A stretch of 19,996 nt of DNA from the NCBI GenBank assembly GCA_002376325.1, contig DFMR01000188.1, positions 1-19,996 of the forward strand, read 5' to 3'. Positions 7,154 through 14,745 of the stretch are shown piece by piece. The notes under the pieces were generated by a model. The model was given only the letters and a program-made list of their open reading frames with translations, did no database searches and was not told where the DNA came from. How positions within the stretch are numbered: the stretch's first letter is position 1; each line of letters starts with the position of its first letter. The stretch comes from Proteobacteria bacterium UBA3588 (GTDB lineage: Bacteria; Pseudomonadota; Gammaproteobacteria; Thiohalomonadales; Thiohalomonadaceae). Position numbers and translations under genes: made by a program.

Positions 7154-8504
7154 ACTCCTCCGCCACCGCCTTCTCGATTCCCTCCGTCATCACCTGCGCC
7201 AGGAAACCGATCTGTTCCGGCGTAATGACGTAGGGCGGCATCAGATAACTCACGTTGCCGAGCGGCCGCAACAACGCTCCGCGCTCCAGTGCGTGGCGAT
7301 AGACCGTCAGCCCGCGCCGTTCCTGCCACGGATAGGGCGTGCGCGACGCCTTCTCCTTGACCATCTCCACCGCCAGGATCATGCCGCTCTGGCGCACCTC
7401 CGCCACGTGCGGATGATCCGCCAGATGGGCCGTGGCGGCGGCCATCTCCGTCGCCAATGCCCGGTTGCGTTCGATCACCTCGTCCGCGACGAAGATATCG
7501 AGCGTTGCCAGCGCCACCGCGCAGGCCAGCGGATTGCCGGTGTAGGAGTGGGAATGGAGAAAGGCGGTAAGCCGTTCGTAATCGTCGTAGAACGCCTGAT
7601 AGACCCGGTCGTGGGTCAGCACCGCCGACAACGGCAGATAGCCGCCGGTCAATCCCTTCGACAGGCACATGAAGTCCGGCGTAATGTCCGCCTGCTCGCA
7701 GGCGAACAGCGTGCCGGTGCGGCCGAAGCCGACGGCGATCTCGTCGGCGATGAGATGCACGCCATGGCGATCGCAGGCCGCGCGCAGCAGTTTCAGATAA
7801 ACCGGATCGTACATGCGCATACCGCCGGCACACTGCACCAGCGGTTCGACGATCACCGCGCACACCTCGCCGGCGTAGCGCTCCAGCGTCGCCTCCATAT
7901 GGACGAACATGCGCGTCGAATAGTCGGCGCAGCTCTCGCCCGGCTCGCGCTGATAGCAGTCCGGCGACGGCACCGTGATCGGCGTCAGCAACAGCGGTTG
8001 GTAGGTATCCTTGAACAGCGACACGTCGCCCACCGCCAGCGCGCCCAGGGTCTCGCCGTGGTAGCTGTTGCTCAGGTTGATGAAGCGCGTCTTGTTGCGC
8101 TGCCCGGCGTTGCGCCAGTAGTGAAAGCTCATCTTGAGCGCCACCTCGATGGCGGCCGAGCCGCTGTCGGCATAGAAGCAGTGGCTGAGCCCCGGCGGCG
8201 TCATCGCCACCAGCCGCTCCGACAACCGCACCACCGGTTCGTGGCTGAAACCGGCCAGGATGACGTGCTCCAGCTGATCCACCTGCGCCTTCAGGGCCGC
8301 GTTGATGCGCGCATTGGCGTGACCGAACAGGTTGACCCACCAGGAGCTGATCGCATCGAGGTAGCGGTTGCCGTCAAAGTCTTCCAGCCATACCCCCTCG
8401 CCGCGGCGGATCGGGATCACCGGAAACTGTTCGTGGTCTTTCATCTGCGTGCAGGGGTGCCACAGCACCGCCAGATCACGCCGCATCCAGTCATGGTTGT
8501 TCAT
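7152..8504 (-). CDS. bioA: Adenosylmethionine-8-amino-7-oxononanoate aminotransferase
   Basis: A 450-residue class-III PLP aminotransferase that makes 7,8-diaminononanoate from KAPA, using S-adenosylmethionine as amino donor, in biotin synthesis. Visible motifs are LWHPCTQM (14-21), ISSWWVNLFGH (52-62, BioA-type substrate pocket), SYHGETLGALAVGD (147-160), ADE (253-255) for the PLP ring nitrogen, and SKGLTGGYLP (282-291) with the Schiff-base lysine K283. An in-frame ATG exists 48 bases upstream (8552) within ubiA. The downstream ATG was preferred because MNNHDWMRRDLAVLWHP matches the usual BioA N-terminus. Only one base separates the ubiA stop from this start, so the two are co-transcribed. 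No other biotin gene is in the window. Confidence 0.93.
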   Translation of the reverse strand: MNNHDWMRRDLAVLWHPCTQMKDHEQFPVIPIRRGEGVWLEDFDGNRYLDAISSWWVNLFGHANARINAALKAQVDQLEHVILAGFSHEPVVRLSERLVAMTPPGLSHCFYADSGSAAIEVALKMSFHYWRNAGQRNKTRFINLSNSYHGETLGALAVGDVSLFKDTYQPLLLTPITVPSPDCYQREPGESCADYSTRMFVHMEATLERYAGEVCAVIVEPLVQCAGGMRMYDPVYLKLLRAACDRHGVHLIADEIAVGFGRTGTLFACEQADITPDFMCLSKGLTGGYLPLSAVLTHDRVYQAFYDDYERLTAFLHSHSYTGNPLACAVALATLDIFVADEVIERNRALATEMAAATAHLADHPHVAEVRQSGMILAVEMVKEKASRTPYPWQERRGLTVYRHALERGALLRPLGNVSYLMPPYVITPEQIGFLAQVMTEGIEKAVAEE

Positions 8505-8505
8505 A

Positions 8506-9372
8506 TCAGCCCAGCAGGTATTGCAGCACGATGCCGATGAAGATCGAGGCACCGAGATAGTGATTGTTGAGGAAGGCGTGAAAACAGCGCCCCGCCTCGC
8601 GCTCGCGGATCAGATACTGCTCGTAGACGGCAAAGCCCGCGGCGGCGACCAGGCCGAGGTAGTACCAGAAACCGAATTGGAAACTGAGGCCGGCCAATGC
8701 CAGCAACGCGAACATCACCACCTGCATCAGACCGACGATCAGCCGATCGTAACGCCCGAACAGGATGGCCGAGGACTTCACGCCGATCTTGAGATCGTCC
8801 TCCCGATCGGCCATGGCGTACATGGTGTCGTAGACCAGCGACCAGAAGATGTTGGCGATGAAAAACAGCCACGCCGCCTGCGGCACCGCACCCTGCTCCG
8901 CCGCGAAGGCCATCGGGATACCCCAACCGAAAGCGACCCCCAGATAGGCCTGCGGTAGGTAGGTGTAACGCTTGGTGAACGGATAACTGAAGGCGAGCAG
9001 CACGCCGACGAAGGCCAGCACGATGGTAAGCCGGTTCATCAGCAGCACCAGTGCGAACGCCGCCAGCGACAGCACCGCGAACACCGTCACCGCCTCCCAC
9101 GGGCGAATGGTCCCCAGCGCCAGCGGCCGCCGTTTGGTGCGCGTCACGTGCAGATCGATATGACGATCGGCAAAGTCGTTGATGGCGCAGCCGGCGGAAC
9201 GCATCAATATGGTGCCGACGAAAAACACCACGAACACCAGCGGCGTCGGCTTGCCGGCACCGGCCACCCACAGGCCCCACAGGGTCGGCCACATGACGAG
9301 ATAGATACCGATGGGGCGATTGAGACGCGTCAGGCGCAGATACTCGCGCAAACGAAAGGCAATGGCGGACAA
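8506..9372 (-). CDS. ubiA: 4-hydroxybenzoate polyprenyltransferase UbiA
   Basis: A 288-residue integral membrane prenyltransferase that attaches the polyprenyl tail to 4-hydroxybenzoate in ubiquinone synthesis. The first Asp-rich site is N65-D66-F-A-D69-x3-D73. The second is YDTMYAMADREDD (181-193). Both bind the Mg-diphosphate of the prenyl donor. RPIGIYLVMWPTLWGLW (19-35) is the family's opening helix. The start is TTG, supported by AGGAG (9379-9383, minus strand) at good spacing and by an N-terminus that fits the family. bioA follows with a one-base gap. ubiC, its usual partner, is not seen. Confidence 0.94.
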   Translation of the reverse strand: MSAIAFRLREYLRLTRLNRPIGIYLVMWPTLWGLWVAGAGKPTPLVFVVFFVGTILMRSAGCAINDFADRHIDLHVTRTKRRPLALGTIRPWEAVTVFAVLSLAAFALVLLMNRLTIVLAFVGVLLAFSYPFTKRYTYLPQAYLGVAFGWGIPMAFAAEQGAVPQAAWLFFIANIFWSLVYDTMYAMADREDDLKIGVKSSAILFGRYDRLIVGLMQVVMFALLALAGLSFQFGFWYYLGLVAAAGFAVYEQYLIREREAGRCFHAFLNNHYLGASIFIGIVLQYLLG

Positions 9373-9486
9373 AACTCGCTCCTAAATGCGGGACGGCGTA
9401 AGCGCGCACAGTGTAAACCGATGGGCGGGAAATATCAGCCGATGTATCGCGACGGCGGGGCCGCCCCGTCCCTCCACCGCCGACAC

Positions 9487-9567
9487 CTACTCGGGCGGAG
9501 GCGACTTCCGCATGACCCACACCACGAGTGCCACCAGGGCAATCAGAATATACAATTCGATAAACAT
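9487..9567 (-). CDS. 26-residue single-span membrane peptide
   Basis: The reading frame MFIELYILIALVALVVWVMRKSPPPE has one hydrophobic helix (about 3-19), a positive MRK flank and a proline-rich tail. A strong Shine-Dalgarno, AGGAGT (9573-9578 on the minus strand), sits five bases before the ATG. That combination is unlikely by chance. The longer frame extending to 9705 has an Arg-rich N-terminus with no family look, so the short form is preferred. The positive residues after the helix suggest an N-out/C-in topology. It lies upstream of ubiA on the same strand, 114 bases away. Function unknown. Confidence 0.5.
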   Translation of the reverse strand: MFIELYILIALVALVVWVMRKSPPPE

Positions 9568-9713
9568 CGTTGACTCCTGCCCGACGGCGCAGAGAAAGTC
9601 CGCGCGGCGGCGAATGACGAAATGCGCAGTTCCAGAGTAGGGCATCCTTGGCACTCTGTCTCGGTCTCGCGTATCTTTGGGCGAACGGCGACTTCGACTC
9701 CGCATACCCGACC

Positions 9714-10151
9714 ATGCCTACGCTCTTGTTTGTCTACGGCACGCTGCGCCGCCGCCCCCGCGGTTCACACCACCCGCTGCTGCGCCGCTCGCGTTGCGTC
9801 GGCATCGCCTGGCTCCGGGGACGCCTGTACGACCTCGGCCGCTACCCGGCGCTTGTGCTCGGCGCCGACCCGCACGAGCGCGTACGCGGAGAGTTATACG
9901 CCGTACCATCCACGGGTAATCACTGGCGACGGCTGGATGCCTACGAAGAGTGTGCCGCCGGCGATCCGCGCGCCGAATATCGGCGCGAACGGATTGAGGT
10001 GCAACGCCACGACGGCAAGGCGGTAACGGCGTGGTGTTACGTCTACAATCGTTCCATCCGGGGCTACCGACGCATCATGCCGGCCGATTATCGAGTCTAT
10101 CAACGCCGCCGCGCCACAGCGGCCGCACCGCAAGGAGAGAAACATGCCTGA
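9714..10151 (+). CDS. Gamma-glutamylcyclotransferase-like (AIG2/GGCT) protein
   Basis: A 145-residue protein of the GGCT/AIG2 fold. It opens MPTLLFVYGTLRRR, with the YGTL substrate-binding turn at 8-11. It continues with GRLYDLGRYPAL (36-47), RVRGELYAV (56-64) and LDAYEE (74-79), whose Glu is the likely catalytic acid. Family members form 5-oxoproline from gamma-glutamyl amino acids or amines; the substrate here cannot be told. A TTG 66 bases upstream would extend the protein, but the ATG immediately before the conserved VYGTL strand is the better start. No clear ribosome binding site is present. The stop overlaps the start of the next small gene by eight bases. Confidence 0.85.
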   Translation: MPTLLFVYGTLRRRPRGSHHPLLRRSRCVGIAWLRGRLYDLGRYPALVLGADPHERVRGELYAVPSTGNHWRRLDAYEECAAGDPRAEYRRERIEVQRHDGKAVTAWCYVYNRSIRGYRRIMPADYRVYQRRRATAAAPQGEKHA

Positions 10152-10371
10152 TCGCCTGATGCTACTGCCGTCGCAGGAGTTCGAGAATATACGTCTGTTG
10201 CGCATTCCGGAAGATTTCGGCGAACGGGATGTGGTGCGCCATGTCACGGCGCTGATTGCGGAGGTACAGGAAGAACATGCGCAGTGGCGCTGCGACGATA
10301 TCGTGGCGGCGCTGGAGGATCATGGTTTCACCGTGGTCGACTGCATCCTCGGGCCGGCGCTTGATCGATGA
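10144..10371 (+). CDS. Small protein of unknown function (75 residues)
   Basis: A 75-residue acidic protein (MPDRLMLLPSQEFENIRLL, ending ILGPALDR) with no motif I recognise. It is probably real: the ribosome binding site AAGGAGAG lies just before the ATG, and its start overlaps the end of the cyclotransferase-like gene, giving translational coupling. The C-terminal part (IVAALEDHGFTVVDCILG) has a plausible helix-strand pattern. No membrane segment is seen. Confidence 0.7.
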   Translation: MPDRLMLLPSQEFENIRLLRIPEDFGERDVVRHVTALIAEVQEEHAQWRCDDIVAALEDHGFTVVDCILGPALDR

Positions 10372-10475
10372 GGCAAATGACGACTAAAGCATAACATTTT
10401 GGCTCGTCGGCAGAATTTGTGGGCGCAAGAAGGGACTTTCTTTCGCCAAGACGCCAAGACCGCATTGCCGGCAAA

Positions 10476-10733
10476 TCAGGAGCGCAAAAAACAGCCGCAC
10501 TGCGCATCCCAATTCAGCACCACATGCGCAACGCCTTGCCGCTGCAGGCGGCCCGCGTATTCCATGGCATCGACCGCATCGTCCAGCGTGATGAACGGCA
10601 GCAGCGAGTGATTGTCCTCATACAGGGCAACGCAATAGGGTTTGCGCAGCAGTTGCCGTCGACACTTGCTGCAAAACGGTTCGAGCACTTCGGCAGAACC
10701 GTACTCCTGCACAACGCATCTAACGCAATCCAT
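10476..10733 (-). CDS. Small double-CxxC (zinc-ribbon-like) protein of unknown function
   Basis: An 85-residue minus-strand frame starting MDCVRCVVQEYG. Cysteines C3/C6 and C21/C24 form two CxxC pairs 14 residues apart, the spacing of a small zinc ribbon. C79 and C81 lie near the end. The middle (LPFITLDDAVDAMEYAGRLQ) reads as a normal helical segment, with none of the low-complexity Arg/Ala look of antisense frames here. The frame is open to a TTG at 10757, but the ATG matches the metal-site start better; the ribosome binding site is weak. It is divergent from the large Ehr operon and convergent with the 75-residue gene. Metal binding is inferred, and no family is recognised. Confidence 0.55.
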   Translation of the reverse strand: MDCVRCVVQEYGSAEVLEPFCSKCRRQLLRKPYCVALYEDNHSLLPFITLDDAVDAMEYAGRLQRQGVAHVVLNWDAQCGCFLRS

Positions 10734-11060
10734 AGCGAACGCACCATCGTCGACCAATCACTGGATGGCGCCACGGTATCAGCAATCGGCGATATTGTAT
10801 GTAAGCCGATTCTTACACGCCCTCCCTGCGCAACTCATTGAGTACACCGATGTTAATGGTGTTCACCGCAACGCCGGAACCCCTCCGCCAACAGCGCCGC
10901 ACGGCCGGACAGACAACAAGAAAACCTTATGATACTTTGACAAACGATAATGCAAGCCCTTATGCTATCTTCTATGAATTGCCGTTTCGTCGCCACGGGC
11001 GCGAACACCCAACCCATTCGACAGCTACCGCAAAATCACAAGAATCGAAGGAGCACGTAG
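10734..11060. other. Divergent intergenic region upstream of the Ehr operon
   Basis: This 327-base gap is less GC-rich than its surroundings and contains no convincing gene. It holds a small inverted repeat GTAAG-CCGATT-CTTAC (10801-10816), which could be an operator for either direction. It also holds a sigma70-like promoter at 10937-10966 and the operon's ribosome binding site AAGGAG (11047-11052 area). No terminator is apparent. Confidence 0.6.
10937..10966 (+). promoter_or_regulatory. Sigma70-type promoter of the Ehr/hyf-like operon
   Basis: A perfect -35 box TTGACA (10937-10942) is separated by 18 bases from a -10-like TATGCT (10961-10966). Transcription would begin near 10973, leaving a leader of roughly 90 bases before the GTG start at 11061. 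It is the best promoter match seen near the operon. Confidence 0.6.
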
Positions 11061-13079
11061 GTGGTCCTGCAGTCGGCCTATTTAGCGGTAATCCTGGCCC
11101 TCGCCTCGGCGGCCGTGAGCCTGGGCGCCAATCGCTTCCCCGCCCTACTCAAATCGTTCGCCTTTCCTCTGCTGGGACTGTCCGGCTTTGCCGCCGTCGG
11201 CGCCGGACTTGGCGCGCTGGTCACAGCGACGACATCCGTCGCGCGCCTGCCGTTCGGCCTGCCCTGGCTGCCTTGGGAGGTGCGCATCGATCCGCTGGCG
11301 GGCTTCTTCCTGCTGCTCATCGGCGTGGTGGTGGTTGCGGTGGCGCTGTACGGCCCCGGCTACGTGCGCGAATTCCAGCATGAGCGCCACCCTGTCGCTG
11401 CACTCGGTGCGTTTACCGGACTGTTCGTCGCGGCGATGCAGCTGGTGGTGATGGCCGACGACGCCTTCCTGTTCATGGTGGCCTGGGAACTGATGTCCCT
11501 CGCCAGCTACTTCCTGGTGGCGTTCCAGCACGAGAACGCCGCCAATCGCCGCGCGGCCTTTCTCTACCTGCTGATGGCGCAAATCGGCGGCCTCGCCATC
11601 CTGTTGAGCTACGGTGTGCTGGCCACCTTTGCCGGCAGCTTCGCCTTCGAGGCGATGCGCCACGCCCATGTGCCGCTGCTGTGGAGCGCGGTCGCCTTCG
11701 GCCTCGCCCTGTTCGGCTTCGGCATGAAGGCCGGACTGGTGCCGCTGCACGCCTGGCTGCCGGAGGCGCACCCGGTGGCGCCGTCACACATCTCCGCGCT
11801 GATGTCCGGGGTGATGCTCAAGGTGGCGGTCTACGGCTTCATCCGCGTCACCTTCGACCTCATCGGCACGGTGCAGGTGAGCTGGGGCGTGATCGTGCTG
11901 TTGGTGGGCAGCGCCTCGGCGCTACTCGGCGTGCTCTACGCCATGCAGCAGAGCGACCTCAAACGCCTGCTCGCCTACTCCTCCATCGAAAACGTCGGCA
12001 TCATCTTCATCGCCCTGGGGCTGTCGCTGGTGTTCCTCGGCGCCGGCCAGCCGCTGCTCGCCAGCCTCGGCCTGATCGCCGCGCTGTATCACTCTCTCAA
12101 CCACTCGCTGTTCAAGAGCCTGCTGTTCCTCGGCGCCGGCGCCGTGATCCAGCAGACCCACGAGCACAGCATCGAACACATGGGCGGACTGCTGAAACGC
12201 CTCCCCTATACCGGCATCTTCTTTCTCATCGGCTGCATCAGCATCGCCTCGCTGCCGCCGTTCAACGGCTTCGTCTCCGAGTGGCTGACCCTGCAGACGG
12301 CGTTGCAGGGCGTGGTGCTGCAAAGCGGCGTGCTGCGCATCATCATTCCGGTCGCCGCCGCGATGCTGGCGCTGACCGGCGCCCTGGCCGCCATGGTCTT
12401 CGTCAAGGTCTACGGCGTCGCCTTCCTCGGCCAGCCGCGCACCCGCCGCTCGCGCCACGCCCGCATGCCCGATATCGGCATGCGCGCTGCGCAGGCGCTG
12501 TTGGCGCTGCTCTGTCTGGTGCTGGGGGTGCTGCCCAACCTGGCCATCAATCTGATGGCCGCCATCCCGCGCACCCTGCGTCACCTGCCCGAGCCGGGCG
12601 CGACGGCGCATGGCTGGCTCTGGCTGACGCCGGTGGCGCCGCAGGTGGCCAGCTACAGCGCGCCGCTGGTGCTGCTCGGCCTGGCGCTGGCGTGGCTGCT
12701 CTCCTACCTGTTCCTGCACGGCCGCAGGAACCGCAGCATACGGCGCGTCCCGGCCTGGGATTGCGGCTTCGGCCCGCTGAGCCCGCGCATGCAGTACACC
12801 GGCGCAGCCTTCTCCATGCCGATACGCCGCATCTTCCAGCCGGTGTGGAAAGTGGATGAACGCATCGAGCGCGTCACCGACGACAAGGGGCTGCGCCTGA
12901 CCGGCCTGCGCCATCAACTGCAGATCGGCGACGTCAGTTGGTCGGTGCTGTACGAGCCCATCGGCCGCTGGGTGCTGATCGCCGCGCGCCGCGTCGCCCT
13001 GTTGCAGAGCGGCAACATCCGCACCTATCTCGCCTACTCCTTCTTTACGCTGCTGTTCCTGCTATGGCTGATTACCTGA
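11061..13079 (+). CDS. hyfB: Hydrogenase-4 subunit B-like antiporter subunit of an Ehr-type complex
   Basis: A 672-residue, strongly hydrophobic multi-span protein of the NuoL/MrpA/HyfB superfamily. Two residues central to proton movement are kept: E143 in AWELMSLASYF and K223 in GMKAGLVPLHAWLPEAHPVA, matching NuoL E144 and K229. The conserved YSSIENVGII segment follows. The C-terminus has the HyfB/HycC-specific WDCGFGPLSPRMQYTGAAFS motif. It is inferred to be one of two ion-translocating subunits of the membrane arm. The GTG start has AAGGAG seven bases upstream. Its last 16 bases overlap the next gene. It begins the operon behind a strong promoter. No HyfA-like ferredoxin gene precedes it. 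Confidence 0.93.
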   Translation: MVLQSAYLAVILALASAAVSLGANRFPALLKSFAFPLLGLSGFAAVGAGLGALVTATTSVARLPFGLPWLPWEVRIDPLAGFFLLLIGVVVVAVALYGPGYVREFQHERHPVAALGAFTGLFVAAMQLVVMADDAFLFMVAWELMSLASYFLVAFQHENAANRRAAFLYLLMAQIGGLAILLSYGVLATFAGSFAFEAMRHAHVPLLWSAVAFGLALFGFGMKAGLVPLHAWLPEAHPVAPSHISALMSGVMLKVAVYGFIRVTFDLIGTVQVSWGVIVLLVGSASALLGVLYAMQQSDLKRLLAYSSIENVGIIFIALGLSLVFLGAGQPLLASLGLIAALYHSLNHSLFKSLLFLGAGAVIQQTHEHSIEHMGGLLKRLPYTGIFFLIGCISIASLPPFNGFVSEWLTLQTALQGVVLQSGVLRIIIPVAAAMLALTGALAAMVFVKVYGVAFLGQPRTRRSRHARMPDIGMRAAQALLALLCLVLGVLPNLAINLMAAIPRTLRHLPEPGATAHGWLWLTPVAPQVASYSAPLVLLGLALAWLLSYLFLHGRRNRSIRRVPAWDCGFGPLSPRMQYTGAAFSMPIRRIFQPVWKVDERIERVTDDKGLRLTGLRHQLQIGDVSWSVLYEPIGRWVLIAARRVALLQSGNIRTYLAYSFFTLLFLLWLIT

Positions 13080-14029
13080 ATCCCCAAGGCTGGCTGCTGG
13101 CCCTGTTGCAGACGCTGCTGTTCGTCGCCGCCGCGCCGCTGCTGGTGGGCTGGATCCGGCTGCTCAAGGCGACGCTGCAAAACCGCCGCGCAGCCTCGCC
13201 GCTGCAACCCTACCGCGACCTGATCAAGCTGTTCGGCAAGGAGCCGGTGGTGGCCGACACCGCCTCGGTCATCTTCCGCGCCGCACCTTACGTGGTGTTT
13301 TCCACTACCGTGGTCACCGCCGCGGTGATACCGCTGATCGCGGTCAACCTGCCCACCGCCGCCATCGCCGACGTCATCGTGCTGGTGGGTTTCCTGGCCC
13401 TGGCGCGCTTCTTCCTGGCCCTGGCCGGCATGGACGTGGGCACCGCCTTCGGCGGCATGGGCGCGTCGCGCGAGATGACCATCTCCTCCCTCGGCGAGCC
13501 GGCGATGCTGATGGCGATCTTCACCCTCACCATGACGGCGCAAAGCACCAACATCGCTCATGCCATCGATTTCATGCTCTCCTCCGGCTTCGTGCTGCGT
13601 CCGTCGTTCATGTTCGCGCTGTTCGGCATGCTACTGGTGGCGGTGGCCGAGACCGGCCGCATCCCGGTGGACAATCCCACCACCCACCTGGAACTCACCA
13701 TGCTGCACGAGGCGATGATCCTGGAGTACAGCGGCCGCCATCTGGCGTTGATGGAGTGGGCGGCGCAGCTCAAGCTGATGATCTACGGCGTGCTCATCGT
13801 CAACGTGTTCCTGCCCTGGGGCATCGCCACCCGGCTGACACCGCAGGCCCTGCTGCTGGGGCTGGTCACCGTGCTGGTGAAACTCATGGCGCTCGCCGTG
13901 GTGCTTGCGGTGGCGGAGACCGGGCTGGCCAAGATGCGCCTGTTCCGCGCGCCGGAGTTTCTCAACCTCGCCTTCCTGCTGGCGCTGCTCGGCATGCTGA
14001 GCCACGTCATCCTCGAGGTCGGTGCATGA
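13064..14029 (+). CDS. hyfC: Hydrogenase-4 subunit C-like (NuoH/HycD-type) membrane subunit
   Basis: A 321-residue membrane protein of the NuoH/HycD/HyfC family, which docks the peripheral redox arm onto the membrane arm. Recognisable parts are SPLQPYRDLIKLFGKE near the N-terminus, ASREMTISSLGEPAML with E145, and ETGRIPVDNPTTHLELTMLH (from E196), the hydrogenase-type version of the acidic loop at the docking site. The start is ATG at 13064 inside the end of hyfB. The open frame extends upstream only as hyfB antisense-frame sequence. The stop shares ATGA with the next gene. Confidence 0.93.
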   Translation: MADYLNPQGWLLALLQTLLFVAAAPLLVGWIRLLKATLQNRRAASPLQPYRDLIKLFGKEPVVADTASVIFRAAPYVVFSTTVVTAAVIPLIAVNLPTAAIADVIVLVGFLALARFFLALAGMDVGTAFGGMGASREMTISSLGEPAMLMAIFTLTMTAQSTNIAHAIDFMLSSGFVLRPSFMFALFGMLLVAVAETGRIPVDNPTTHLELTMLHEAMILEYSGRHLALMEWAAQLKLMIYGVLIVNVFLPWGIATRLTPQALLLGLVTVLVKLMALAVVLAVAETGLAKMRLFRAPEFLNLAFLLALLGMLSHVILEVGA

Positions 14030-14745
14030 ACATCACCCATTTCACCCTGCAGGAACAGGCGATCCTGATCATTGCGGCGCTGGTGCTGTTCAGCTCGTTT
14101 TCGCTGCTGGCCCAGACCCGCATCATCTCCTCGATCCACGCCTTCGCCTGGCAGGGGGCGCTGGTGGCCGCCGCCACCGCCCTGGTCGCCTTCGTCGCCA
14201 ATCAACACCATCTCTACATTTCGGCGTTGCTGACGCTGGCGCTGAAGGCGATCCTGATCCCGTGGATCCTGCACCGCCTGGTGGTGAAGCTGGAGATCGC
14301 GCGCGAGGTGGAGACGGTGGTCCATCCGGCGCTGGTGATGCTGGGCGCGGCGGTGCTGGTGGCGTTCAGCTACTACGTCGCGCTGCCGGTGGAGAAGCTG
14401 TCGCTGCTGGCGACGCGCAACACCATCGCCATCAGCATGTCGGTGGTGCTGCTGGGCATGCTGATGATGGTGACGCGGCGCCAGGCGGTGACCCAGGTGG
14501 TCGGTTTCATGTCGATGGAGAACGGCCTGTTCTTCGCCGCCGTGGTGTCGACCCACGGCATGCCGATGGTGGTGGAGCTGGGCGTCGCCTTCGACGTGCT
14601 GGTGGCCACCGTGATCTTCGGCGTGTTCTTCTTCCAGATCCGCGAGAGCATCGAATCCCTCGACGTCGACCGCCTCAACCGCCTGGCGGAGACCGACGAG
14701 AGCGCAGCGGTGGCAGAGGCAGACGTGGCGGGAGAGAGCGAATGA
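14026..14745 (+). CDS. hyfE: Hydrogenase-4 membrane subunit E-like
   Basis: A 239-residue multi-span membrane protein of the HyfE family. The family is related to the NuoK-like small subunits, with an extension. MNITHFTLQEQAILI starts it, and TRRQAVTQVVGFMSMENGLF (about 153-172) is the diagnostic NuoK/HyfE-like helix with its buried Glu. The hydrophilic tail is acidic. It overlaps hyfC by ATGA at its start and hyfF by ATGA at its end, so translation is coupled. It belongs to the proton-conducting membrane arm. Confidence 0.9.
   Translation: MNITHFTLQEQAILIIAALVLFSSFSLLAQTRIISSIHAFAWQGALVAAATALVAFVANQHHLYISALLTLALKAILIPWILHRLVVKLEIAREVETVVHPALVMLGAAVLVAFSYYVALPVEKLSLLATRNTIAISMSVVLLGMLMMVTRRQAVTQVVGFMSMENGLFFAAVVSTHGMPMVVELGVAFDVLVATVIFGVFFFQIRESIESLDVDRLNRLAETDESAAVAEADVAGESE

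Noticed and set aside
7293..8540. 415-residue plus-strand open frame opposite bioA
   Set aside because: Antisense shadow; BioA has a complete PLP motif set.
11922..12917. 331-residue minus-strand open frame opposite hyfB
   Set aside because: Same antisense composition bias; no start signal or family resemblance.
11061..13079. DabB-type inorganic-carbon pump (a HyfB relative found in sulfur oxidisers)
   Set aside because: No DabA partner is present, and the gene is followed by hyfC/E/F/G/I, which define a hydrogenase-like complex.
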